Assembly: GCA_037952775.1 (NCBI GenBank)
Contig: JBANAY010000003.1
Location: 24,118,001-24,182,000, forward strand
DNA length: 64,000 bases
Direction: 5' to 3'
DNA from: Clonostachys chloroleuca
Taxonomy: Eukaryota > Ascomycota > Sordariomycetes > Hypocreales > Bionectriaceae
The notes beneath the pieces were generated by a model that did no database searches, was not told the origin of the DNA, and worked only from the letters and a program-made list of their open reading frames with translations. Positions 46,742-58,132 of this stretch are shown in pieces. Positions within the stretch are counted from its first letter, which is position 1. Each line of letters opens with the position of its first letter. The translations under genes and the position numbers were made by a program.

Positions 46742-47788
46742 ATGACCGATTCCCTAACATGTCTGCTGCAGGCCTGCTCGACTTTGGCTATGTACAATGC
46801 CTTTGTGCTCCTCGCCCTCATTTTCATGACTTTTAAAAGACGCACGGGCCTCTACTTTTGGAGCATTTCCCTTGCGTCGTTTGGTATTATTCCATACTGC
46901 CTCGGCTGGTTTATTGCTTATTTTACACTTCTCCCTCTATGGGTTGCTATGATTTTTGCTCAAATTGGATGGACTTTGTTAGTATCAGGCCAATCAACAG
47001 TCCTCTATTCGCGATTACACCTGGTCCTTGACGATCCTAAGATACTCCGTATCCTGCTTTGGATGATTATCCTGAATGGAATCGTTTGGCATACCTCAAT
47101 CACCGTCCTTGTATTCGGGTCCAGTTACAGCCCCGCGCAAAGCCGAGATGCATTTAACTCTGTCTTTAACATCCTGGAAAAAGTCCAAATGTCCTGTTTC
47201 TGCCTCCAGGAGTTCATTCTGTCCGGTCTCTACATTTGGAAGGCGTGGGATATCCTTAGGACAGCTCTAAGCAGCCAACGACGACTTATACAGCAGCTTT
47301 TCGCTATTAATGTCTTCATTGTGATTATCGATATCACACTTCTTGTTATCGAATACAAGAGCTTATTCCTCTGGGAGCAAGGGGTCAAAGTCGTCACCTA
47401 TTCTATCAAGCTCAAGCTCGAATTCGCGATATTGGGCCAGCTTATCCAGGTTGCGCGGCAACAAGGCGGCACTACCGGTAGTTTTGGGGGACAGCCCAAC
47501 CGTGCTACAGCTGCGTTCTTGGATCCCTCTGGTTATAGGTCGCAAGTGAGGGATAGGAAAGCGCGCTCTCCTGCAACTAGGCCGGAAACAATATACATGG
47601 AAGATGTGAAGCCTGGCACATCGGCTACCGACAAAACTTCAAAGGCACCATCGCATCCATTGCAGGAACAGAATGACATTAGGGTCACCGCGACAATAGA
47701 TATGGAAAGCAGCGTATTGAGCCGCGGGGATTACGAGAGCACAGGTCAGCTTTATGATCGTGCTATCAAAGAGGTCTCCAGGTCGTAG
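46742..47788 (+). CDS. Integral membrane protein, fungal DUF7703-like
   Basis: 348 residues in one exon from ATG 46742. The first 240 residues form about seven hydrophobic segments (around 14-31, 38-60, 64-86, 103-125, 150-170, 187-208 and 222-238). Phrases such as YNAFVLLALIFMTFKRRTGLYFW, FGIIPYCLGWF and QEFILSGLYIWKAW match a widespread family of uncharacterised ascomycete membrane proteins that I take to be the DUF7703 group. The remaining 105 residues are hydrophilic, rich in S, T and charged residues, and probably cytoplasmic. No stop or frameshift. Biological role unknown; no substrate or ligand can be read from the sequence. Confidence 0.8.
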   Translation: MTDSLTCLLQACSTLAMYNAFVLLALIFMTFKRRTGLYFWSISLASFGIIPYCLGWFIAYFTLLPLWVAMIFAQIGWTLLVSGQSTVLYSRLHLVLDDPKILRILLWMIILNGIVWHTSITVLVFGSSYSPAQSRDAFNSVFNILEKVQMSCFCLQEFILSGLYIWKAWDILRTALSSQRRLIQQLFAINVFIVIIDITLLVIEYKSLFLWEQGVKVVTYSIKLKLEFAILGQLIQVARQQGGTTGSFGGQPNRATAAFLDPSGYRSQVRDRKARSPATRPETIYMEDVKPGTSATDKTSKAPSHPLQEQNDIRVTATIDMESSVLSRGDYESTGQLYDRAIKEVSRS

Positions 47789-47921
47789 TACAGAAATTGT
47801 ACATAATCTTAATATCTATTTCCTCATTTCACGAAATCGCTCTATCCTCTCAATTGTCAAGACTCTCGCGGTTACCATGCACAACCACTCTTTCGCCAAC
47901 CCCACTCTCTCGCCACGCAAA

Positions 47922-47957
<36 letters not shown>

Positions 47958-48854
47958 CACCACCAAAAATCAACAAGTTTACTTACCCAGAACTTGACCA
48001 AAATGATAGATATGCGCAAAATTTTTCATCTTATAAATAATAATTGAATCTCTCTATTGAATCCTAGGTTTTTTTTGATAAGCCGCCCTGATCGCGTGGT
48101 TGGTTGATGGGGTATGGTTTCCTCTCTGACCTCAATGACCGAGGCAGCCTCCGATTCTGACTCCTGCTCGCCTGAAAAGCCACATCCCACCGCAACAGGC
48201 ATATTTGAGTCTCCTCTTCGGCTATGGCCTCTCCACCAGCTACATTCACCAAGAGTCATAAAACGTTTGTTAGGATTCGGCAAACAGTATGCTGCGACAG
48301 CAATAGAGGTCTAGTGATAGCAAGACTTTTTTCTCTGTCTTCTTGGGTTACTTAACTATAGTCTGAGAGTATACTAGTCTATGAACCTTGGTTGTTGTGT
48401 TGAAAACTTAACTAAGTGCTTATTGCCCTCTAGAGAATAGAAGAATAGAATAGTAACAACTTACTAGCGGGGGCTCGACAAGAAGTGCCTTTATTGGGCG
48501 CAGCCGTTGTATTTTATTATGGAGTACAGTAGTAGTAACTTATTTTTTATAAAATAGGCTGACACCCTCACCGACGGTGGGGAAGGTGTAATACAGGCCG
48601 AAGGATGCATCTCTGTGACATGATATTTCATACTAAAATAATTCTGGCTAAGTGCTGGTGCTCCACGGAGCGGTGCGTGCACGGTCGTGTCCTTTTTTTT
48701 GTCCTCTCTGTGTACTATGGCGACGTCATCAAGAAAAAAGAGGTTAGAATAGTGGCCGGTCAAGTTGCTGTTGCTTGAGCCGGTCCTGGTCGCGGACTTT
48801 AATCAAAACACCTGCTAATCTGTTAAAGATTATAGAGACTCAAGCGTGAATAAC
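47789..48854. other. Intergenic with a long A run
   Basis: No supported gene. Small frames at 48.03-48.31 kb on both strands lack recognisable features. Contains a 32-base A homopolymer at 47925-47956. Confidence 0.45.
47925..47956 (+). repeat. 32-base poly(A) tract
   Basis: Uninterrupted A run about 140 bp downstream of the membrane-protein stop codon. Similar in length to the 31-base run at 2317-2347. No retroposed sequence or target duplication is recognisable beside it. Confidence 0.9.
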
Positions 48855-49259
48855 ATGATAGAACTCTCCTTGCCATCAGGAAGCTTCTCATGATGGAGAG
48901 ATGCCCGCTCAAATGGGGTATCGATCATTAACCCGTCTAACATCTTGACCCTGGAGACCGCAACATACCTAGATCGTTGGGACGTGGATGAAGTGCGGAG
49001 GCCCGACATGACTCATATAGTGCTGAAGAACGTCGACTTGCAAGGCCTGTCCTGCAGGCGGCAACTGGCGGGCTGTCAAATGGAGCTTTTCGTTGGGGAG
49101 CAGGATGGAGGAGGCAGGACTATACCTTTCGGACGTTCAGTTATTTGGGTTTGCACCCCTGAGATGAGCTCTCTCAATGATCCAGAGATAAGGTCGTATA
49201 TGAACGACCCAGGTTTTCGCACTGTTATTGTGGAGGTTACAGACAAGTTATATGGGTGA
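48855..49259 (+). pseudogene. Unrecognised ORF with an early stop
   Basis: A frame from ATG 48855 to TGA 49257-49259 (134 codons) is broken only by a TGA at 48891-48893 (codon 13). The part downstream reads WRDARSNGVSII, VRRPDMTHIVLKNVD, FGRSVIWVCTPEMSSL and DPGFRTVIVEVTDKLYG. It looks like a real protein by composition, but I do not recognise the family. The stop could be a mutated CGA or the true start could lie downstream. No neighbour suggests a role. Confidence 0.35.
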
Positions 49260-49405
49260 CTGAGTGAGGATATACTAGATTAGTTATATTGACGCTCTAC
49301 ATTGATATGCCTTTATCGTACTGCCTGCCATGTATATCTGTGCTAGATATGCATTAAGCCCCTAACTATTATCCTCTGCCATCTCGGTAAGTATTGGACA
49401 TATAT

Positions 49406-50150
49406 TTATTGTACCATCGCCGTCCCATCTTGACCTTTGCCCATGGAAGACTCAACATCCTTCTGTTCGTAAGTCTCAACTTGTCCGGCTTTCGTAGATA
49501 CTCTGACGGAAGAGACTGAGGGTCGATGGAGAGTGCTGCTGTGGGGAGTCTTGGGATGAAAATGGAGAAGGACCGCAGAAGGCACGACAACTTCAGCCGT
49601 CTTTGGAAATGCAGTCTCATTATCATCCAACTGGTGGCCGTCCTGAGATCGACTGCTCAGGGAGCGTAATGAGCTTCGTACCCGGAGTATTTCGCCCCCT
49701 GCGCGGAAATATATTGCGAAGGTGATAACGATAGCCACCCTAAACTTGTCAGATCCGGCGCACCAAACCACTAATGAGGAAAAAGACTTGCCAGACAGGA
49801 CAATGCAATGTAGCCATTGCTATAACTACGCATTTTGGTGTCACCCAACACCATAGTCTGGCCGGACCGTAAAACATCCCCCTTGCAAGATCATTTATGA
49901 AGATAAATGTCAAGGCCGGGATAAACGGCAATCCATAGCAACAAAGCAGGTAAATAACCTCTACTCTCTACAGCCTTTGCGCGTCGTGCTTATGATAGAT
50001 GGTAAGGGAAACGTTGAGAGCCATTACCAATGACCAGTACACATTAGCAGGCATGAACCTAGATCATTGGATGTTAGTGGACGGTGTATAGCTCTTGGCT
50101 GCAACGGAAAACGTGGATTTGCATGAGGAAAGCCTGCAGCTTACTACTAG
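49406..50150 (-). pseudogene. Truncated GPCR, cAMP-receptor-like class
   Basis: Fungal receptors of this class have seven helices and signal through G proteins. Minus-strand reading gives LQAFLMQ, PANVYWSLVMALNVSLTIYHKHDAQRL, YGLPFIPALTFIF, ARGMFYGPARLWCWV, ATLHCPVW and, after an intron, VAIVITFAIYFRAGGEIL, followed by a hydrophilic cytoplasmic tail to a stop at 49406. The intron 49740-49791 fits only as GC-AG (GCAAGT...CTGAC...TTTAG) and restores CPVWVAIVITF. An in-frame TAG at 49968-49970 sits where glutamine or similar is expected. The first helices are missing: the recognisable part ends near 50150 and AT-rich DNA starts at about 50240. An upstream intron near 50060-50110 is likely, but its donor is unclear. 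Confidence 0.7.
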
Positions 50151-53100
50151 CCTCTGTAGGGTTGTAGAGAAATTCATCAGCCGTTATTACTTGCTAATAA
50201 TGTCAGCGCGGGTGCAGGGTGTAAGCTTAGTCAGCCTATACCCAGATTATCTATAATAAAGAAAAATTAAAAAAATTAATTTTAAAAATAGAAAATAAAA
50301 TCTATCTACTTTATAAAATTATTATAATATTATAATTAAATAATAAATTAGATTATAAAAAACTAGAACTATTTAAGATCTTAGAGATAAAATTAAATAT
50401 TAACTATAAATTATTATTAATAGATATAATATATATCTACTTAGTCTTTTATATTTTATTACTTAAAAAAATACTAAAGAAAAAAAATTAAAGATAGATA
50501 TATATTTTATTTAATGAAATAAAAAAAGTATAATAAAAAAGATAATATATAGAAACTTATTAAATATTTAAAGAATTATAAATAATTTATTTATTAATTC
50601 TACTAGAAGAAGAAAAATTAATAATATTACTTTAAGTAATATTATTAAAAAGATTCTCTATAGAAGAATTAAAGACGAACTTTAAAAAATTAACTATCTT
50701 TATAATATAAGTATTTTAAATTTAGAATACTAGTTTAGCTTTCTAAATTTAAATATACTCTAGTTCTTCCTAATAATTCTTTTTCTCTATCTCTTCTTAT
50801 TTCTCTTTTTCTAATACTTCTATATTATTTAGATCTTTCTTTAATATCTTTATATCTTTCTTATAAAGCTATTTCTATATCTTCTATAAATAAGAAATTT
50901 ATATAAAAACTTTAGCTAATACTATCTTAGTTTAGAATTCTTTATTTTTAAAATAAGAAATCTTCTTATTAATTTTTTTTTATATATAATTAATAATTAT
51001 ATTAATACTAATTATATATATATTTACTTAATAATATTAGGATTTATAAATAATTATATAAATAATCTAAATAATAATAAATTATATAATAATTAATATT
51101 TAAAATAATAATATAAAATATATTCTTTTTAATATAATATAAATATTATTATATAGTATAACTAATTATATATAAATAGATATTAAATTAATATTAAATC
51201 TATATTATTTCTAATAAAAATATTCTATAGCTATAAATATATATTATATTTATAGAAATAAAATAACTAATAACTTTAAATAACTAGCTTTTCTTATTTC
51301 TAAATATATATAATTTTAAATTAAATTAAAATAAACTCTAATATACTTTAATCTAATATAAATAATATTCTAATCTAGATATAATTAAAAAAAAATATAA
51401 AGTTTAAATAATTAATTTTTAAAAATTATCTTTACTCTAATTATCTTAATATAGTATATAATATATTAAAACTATAAATTATATATTAAACTATAGTAAA
51501 CCTATATAAAAGAGTAGCTATTTTTAAAATATAGTATTTACTTAAGCTTATTTTAATCTTTTATAAATTCCTATAATAGTAGTTATAAGTAGTAAACTAT
51601 ATAAAGTAATAGATTAAGTAGATATAGCTACTAGATCTATAATATTAAGAGTAGCTTTATTATTATAAATAAGCTTTTAATTAATTAAGAGGATATATTA
51701 TAAATATATTTAGTAAATAGTTATATTAGATTATCTTAGATAACTATTATTATTACTTTAAGAATCTTATTAGAAGTATTAATTAAATTTTAAAAGATTA
51801 GAATATTTATATTAAATATTATAGCTATTTAAATACTTATTAAATATCTAGTAATAAATTAATTAAATAATTAATAGTAAAATATAATTAATTAATTAAT
51901 TATAATAAGCTTTAAGTTAGAAAGAAAATATACTTATTATTATTAGATAATAAGCTTTCTCTCTTAGAAGCTATAGCTATAGCTAGATTATTTATATATC
52001 TAGCTACTACTATATAAAACTATATTTAATCTTTTAATTAGTATATAGTAACTTTATAATTAGCTATTATATTATTTAAATATTCTATAATAATAATTAA
52101 TTAATCTATTATAATTCTAGATACTATTTAATTAATCTTATTTAATTTAACTTTTCCCTCTAATAAACTTTTTAATAATTCTATTTTATTTAATTAATTC
52201 TCTTCTACCTATCTAATATTACTAACTAATAAACTTTTAAACTTAAAGAACTACTTTAATCTGAATTAACTTAATCTAGTATATTATCTACTAGTATTAT
52301 ATATAGTATATTAGATTATAATAATTATTAAATACTAGAGGAATATTTATATAATCCTTTATAAGTATATTAAAGATCAGGATTATCTATATACTTTCTT
52401 ATTAGCTAGCTATTAGATAGAGTAATAGCTCTAATAGGTATAACTACTAGGTTTATATAATAGAGAATAATTTTATTATTATAAGTAAATCTATAATAAA
52501 TTATAGGTTTAGGGTTAATTAATATCTAAAAAGAGATTCTAATAGTTCTTATTAATAATAACTATTATAAGTATAAAAATCTAGTTATTTATAATAATCA
52601 GACTCTAGCTATAGAGGATAATAATATTAGAGATATCTATTATTATTATAAGAAGAGATAGTTAGTAATTAGGAATTAGTAATAATAAGCTTAGAATATT
52701 ATAGTTAATTATAAATAATAAGTATTTCTCCTTAGGATCTATAGTTAAGTTATATACTTAGTAAGTCTTTTTTAGAGTTTTTAGAGATACTATTATCTTA
52801 TTTTAGCTTATATAAATAAAAAGATAAATAAAAATAGAGGTAAAAATTAGATATAGATTAAAACTTAGTTAAAAATAAATTATATAGATCTAGTTATATA
52901 TAGCCTAATCTTAGGATATTTCTTAAATATAGTAAAACCTCTCTAAATATATATATATATATATATATATCTAGCTATATAAATACTTTCTATTACTAGA
53001 GTTTTTATAAGATTAATATATATACCTAGGCTAAAAGTATAATATTTTAATTTAATCTTATAGTATTAAAGGTTTAGATATAGATTACTAATTATATTCT

Positions 53101-53269
53101 TAAAAAATATATATTAGATTATATATTATCTAATCTTAGGATATATCTTTATTTATAGTAAAACTAATAAAAAAAAATATAAATATAGTATAATCTTAAA
53201 ACTATATATAATAATAGTATAGTATAATAAAATAGCTTTAGAAATAAAATTAATAAAAAGAGAGTATTA

Positions 53270-53471
53270 TATTATAAATAAAAACTATCTCTAAGCTACT
53301 AAAAGTTATATATAAAATAGATAGTACTAATCTACTTCTATAACTAATAAGAAGTAATTTTATTTTATATAGCTTATAATATCTAATTATACTACTTAGA
53401 ATAATACTCTAATTAGTTTTATTCTAATCTACTCTAGATCTCTATTTAGTATAAGTTATCTAACTATTATA
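53270..53471 (+). repeat. Gypsy family-I LTR with internal deletion
   Basis: Same start (TATTATAAAT) and end (CTAACTATTATA) as the 374-bp LTRs, but only 202 bp; the middle of the LTR is missing. Preceded by a purine-rich AAAAAGAGAG and by the same 3' internal sequence as the right LTR at 40.5 kb, so it closes a plus-strand element. Confidence 0.7.
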
Positions 53472-54850
53472 GCTTTAGAGAGATACTTATTATAAGTTTT
53501 ATATAAAAAGATTCTTTATTTAGTTATATACTATTCTATAAAACTTTTAATAATAGAGAGAAATTATATTATCTATAATAAAGAACTTCTAGTAGTAGTA
53601 TTATATCTAAAGGTTTAGTTCTTAGAATTAAAAGATATATTTCTTTATAAGAATATAATCTTCTTTTTATTAATAATTATAGTAGTAGAATAGAATTCTC
53701 TAATAGCTATACTAAAGAAGATTAAAACTATATATACTAATATAAAAGCTAATCTAGAGCTAGATTAGAATTTTAATATAATTACTAAGTTATTATAGAG
53801 CTATAATATATTTATAGAATCTAATCTATAAATACTATAGGAGGAAGAATTAATATATAACCTACTATATAATAAAAGATTATAAGCTATAATAATAGAT
53901 AAAAGAAAGTTCTCTAAAGAGATAACTATAAGAGCTTAGATTAGGAACTATTTAATTAATATATATAGTATTTTATTATATAGAGGAAATAAATAAATAT
54001 TTTACCTAGGAAACTTTAACTATAGTTTTAATCTATAAGATATATAACTTATCTATAGTAGGTTATCTAGAACAGAATATAATCTTTTACCTTCTTAATT
54101 ATTAATTCTATTAGAATAAGCTATTTTTATTAATAAAAAGATTCCTTAGAAACTATTCCTACTATAGATAATATATATTAAAATAAAGAAAGTAAAACTT
54201 ACTCTAACCTCTACTAATTATAAAATACTATTAATAATAAATAATAATTAACTTTATAATAGATCTTTCTATATATAATAAAGAGGATCTAAAATATCTA
54301 ATAGTTATTATAGATAGACTCTCTAAATATATATAGTTAGAGATAATAATATTAGTAGAAGCTAAGAAGTATATAGAATAGTTTAGAGATACTTAATAGA
54401 GGCTTTATAGATTTCTATTTTAAATTATTAATAACAGAGAATTAAATTAGATTAAAAGATTTTAAATAATACTTTATAGATTAGTAGAAGTATAATAGCT
54501 TCTATTAATCTTTTTATTATCTATAAATAACTAGTAGTATAGAGAGATTAAATTAAAAAGTATAAGTAGTATTATAAACTATAATTTTATTCTTCTAGCT
54601 AAACTAGCTATTCTATCTACTAGCTTATTAACTAGCTCTAAATAATAGAGACTCTTTAGCAATAAATATAGGCTTATATATATTTTTAAATAGATTTAAT
54701 ATAAATAAGAGTATATTGTAAAATCAAATAATATATAATCTAATATATATTTTTTAAGAATATAATTAGTACTTTATATCTAAACCTTTAATACTATAAG
54801 ATAAAGTTAAAATATTATACTTTTAGCCTAAATATAAATATTAATCTTAT
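53472..54850 (+). mobile_element. Gypsy pol fragment, family II (RNase H and integrase)
   Basis: Plus-strand reading through stops gives RNase H (ERNYIIYNKELLVVVLY) and integrase (DLKYLIVIIDRLSKYIQLE, LNNRDS-like region). It is the inverted counterpart of the remnant at 8.4-10.2 kb. It lies between two family-I LTRs of opposite orientation, a nested or rearranged arrangement. Confidence 0.65.
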
Positions 54851-55222
54851 TATAATAGTTAGTTAACTTATACTAAATAAGGTCTAGAGTAGATCAGGGT
54901 TAAACTAATTAAAATATTATTCTAAGTAGTATAATTAGATTATTATAGACTATATAATATAAATTACTATTAATATATAAATATTATAGAGCTAGTAATA
55001 ATAGATATATAGATAATATTATTAATAACTATCTAAAAGAGTATTTTAATTAGTAAAATAAATATATATATATACTAGTATATTTACTAGGGTTTTACTT
55101 TCTCTTTACTTAAACTTTATTTATTCTAAATAAAATTATCTTTATTAATTATTAAAATAGATTAGTACTATTTACTTTATATATAACTTTCTATAGTCTG
55201 GAGATAGTTTTTATTTATAATA
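54851..55222 (-). repeat. Gypsy family-I LTR, minus orientation
   Basis: 372 bp, the reverse complement of the family-I LTR, followed on the right by the complementary purine tract (CTCTCTCCCTATT). It is the 3' LTR of a minus-strand element whose interior lies to the right. Confidence 0.75.
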
Positions 55223-57367
55223 TAATACTCTCTCCCTATTAGTTTTATTTCTAAAGCTATTTTATTATATTATACTATTATTATATATACTTAATTCTAT
55301 ATTTATTTTATATAGTAATTTCCTACTAATAAAATATCTAGCTATATTTTAAAATAAAAGAAATCTAAATTAATATATAATTATATTTAAAAGTTAGAGT
55401 TTATTTTATTCTAAAAGTTTAAAATTATTCTCTATACTTATTATATAGATTACTTATATTCTTATCTAGTAATATATTTAATTAGTTATTATATAACTTA
55501 TTATAGTTTTAGTTATTTATATAATAATTCTTAGAACTTGATATTATTAAATTATATTTTCTTTATTTTCTATTTTTCCTATTTTTATTAATTTTTATTA
55601 ATATAATAAATAAATAAAAAGTTAGCTTATTTAGAGAGTAAGAAGAATAATACTAAGGATCTACTTCTAGAGTAATAGTATTAAATAAATAAGATATTTA
55701 TATAAATTTTTTATTTATAGAAAATATAAAAGTAGTTTTATAAAAAAGATATAGAGATATTAAAGAAGGATCTAAATAATATAGAAATACTAGAAAAAGA
55801 GAAATAGAAAGAAATAGAGAAGAAAAGTTATTAGGAGGAATTAGAGTATATCTAGATTTAAGAGAATAAATTAGTATTCTAAATTTAAAGTAGTTATACT
55901 ATAGAGATAGTTAATTTTTCTAGCTTTTTTTTAATTCTTCTGTAGAGAATCTCTTTAGTAATATTATTTAAAGTAGTATTACTAATCTTTTTTTAATAGA
56001 ACTAGTAGATAAGATATTAATAGTTTTTTTTAAATATTTAGTAGATTTTTATATATATATTTTATTATTATATTCTTTTTATTTTATTAAATAAAATATT
56101 TATTTATTTTTAATTTTCTTTTTTAATATTTCTTCTAGTTTATATTCTTTTTTATAGATTTTAATTAAATAGTTTTAATCTAGAGTATTTTCTAATATTT
56201 TTTTAAATAATAAAATATAAAAAACTAGATAAATATATATTATATCTAATAGTAATAATTTATAGTTAATTTCTAATTTTTTCTTTAGAATTTTAAATAA
56301 TTCTGATTTTTTATAGTTTAATTTATTATTTAGTTATATTATTATAATATTTTTATAGAGTAAATAAACTTTATCTCTTTTCTTTAAAATTAGTTTTTTT
56401 AATTTTATTTTATTATAATATTTCTTTATTTTTTTCTAAATAAATTCTAATTCTAATTTTATTTCTATATATAATAAATATAATATTTCTTTTATAAGTA
56501 TAATAGTAGATATATCTAATCTATTAAATATTTATTAATTCTAAAACTCTAGTTTATAATTATAATTTATATATATAGATATTAATTAGATAAATTCTTA
56601 TACTAAACTATTATATATAATCTATATTATAAATAATAATTATATCTAATTATTTTATTTATAGTTAATATATACTCTAAGGTATTATTCTAGGATTTAG
56701 TTTAAATATTCTATTTATCTATTACTTTAAAAGTAGTAAGCTATTAAAAGCTTATATTTAGTACTTATTTATATTATAAGTAATTATTAAAACTTAAAAG
56801 TAAATATTATTTCTCTATTTAAAATTATTTCTTTAGATAATCTATAGTAACTAACTATATATTATAGGAATTAGTATATAAAATCTTCTATAAAGCTTAT
56901 TTCCTTATATAAAATAAAATATCTATATTTTATAAATCTATTAATAATAATTAAAATACTATTATATTATATTTTTATTATTAATTCTATTAATAATAAT
57001 AATTTAATAATATAATTAAAGAATATTAATTATTATAATTATTTTAATATTTATATTAATTTAAGTTTTTTATAAAGTTTATATTTTATAGATTTAGTTT
57101 ATATTTTATAAACTTAGTTTATATATAAGTATTATATTTTAAAACTATAGTTTATATATCTTTCTATAGATTAGAATAATTATAATATTATTTTATTCTA
57201 TTAAATATTTTCTTAATTCCTTAATATTCTAAGAATAAATATTTACTAATTTCTTTAATAAGTATTATTCTTATATCTTATTATAGTTTTCTTATATCTA
57301 ATATAATATCTATTTAAACTTTAGTATATATAGTTTCTTCTAGTATAATACTTAAGGTTTATTATTT
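55223..57367 (-). mobile_element. Gypsy family-I interior, minus strand, truncated
   Basis: Reverse complement of the chromodomain and integrase region seen on the plus strand at about 38.9-40.1 kb. It is cut off at 57,367 by the Copia LTR. Confidence 0.7.
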
Positions 57368-58132
57368 TGAAAGATTAAGGTCTCCAGTATAGGGTAGATC
57401 AGCTGTAGGGTAAGCTGGGTTTAGGGTAGATAAAGCCTATAGGGTAGGCTCCGAAATACTAGAGAAGGATTATTTAAAAAGGTATAGTAGAAGGTACAGG
57501 CTCTATAAGAGAAATAAAGCTCTATTAGCTATAGGGTAGCTAAGAAAGATAGATTATAGAGTAGATAAAAGAGTATATTAGTAACTTATAGAATCTCTAT
57601 CTAGTAGGGAGGAAGCCCTATACTTATAGGTATTTCCAGACTGTAAAGGCTCTGAAGATAATATATTACCTTCTGTAATACAGGCTTATAACTACTATAA
57701 GGTTCTTATATAGAGGGATATAAGGCTGCTAATATAGATACTATAGTAGATATAAAGTCTGTTAATACAGCTACTATAGTAGTTATAAGGTTTACTAAAC
57801 TAAGTACTAAGGTTCTTATATAGTAGATATAAGGTCTGCTAATATAAGCGCTATAGTAGATACAAAGTCTGCTAATATAGCTGCTTTAGTATAATACGGG
57901 ATTACTAGTATAGATACTACAGCAGCTATTATAGCAGTTGTAACTGCTAATATAATTACTCTAATAAGCAGCTATAGTAGGTTAGGCTAGTAGCTTCAGA
58001 GGGCTTTCAGCTTTAGAGAGCCCTAAGTTAGTTATTTTATTCCTCCTTACCCTATATTAATCTGAGATTATTTAATTAACTAATATAGGGTAATCTAGAT
58101 CTACCCTATAGTCTATAGGGTAAATCTTAATA
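57368..58132 (-). repeat. Copia 3' LTR, 765 bp
   Basis: Left boundary TGAAAGATTAAGG and right boundary at TAAATCTTAATA next to the purine tract. Internally it holds several near-repeats of a GCTGCTAATAYAGATACTATAGTAGATATAA-type unit at about 57.7-57.9 kb. Confidence 0.75.

Larger units (their letters stand above)
50240..57367. repeat. RIP-mutated retrotransposon block, right
   Basis: TpA-rich DNA like the other two blocks. Starting at 50.24 kb is the end of a plus-strand family-I Gypsy (integrase and chromodomain tail, matching 39.35-40.1 kb). 51.14-52.0 kb repeats the 4.8-5.8 kb region. Then come a family-I LTR (53.27 kb, plus), a family-II Gypsy pol segment (53.5-54.8 kb, plus), another family-I LTR (54.85 kb, minus) and a minus-strand family-I interior up to the Copia element. 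Confidence 0.85.
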
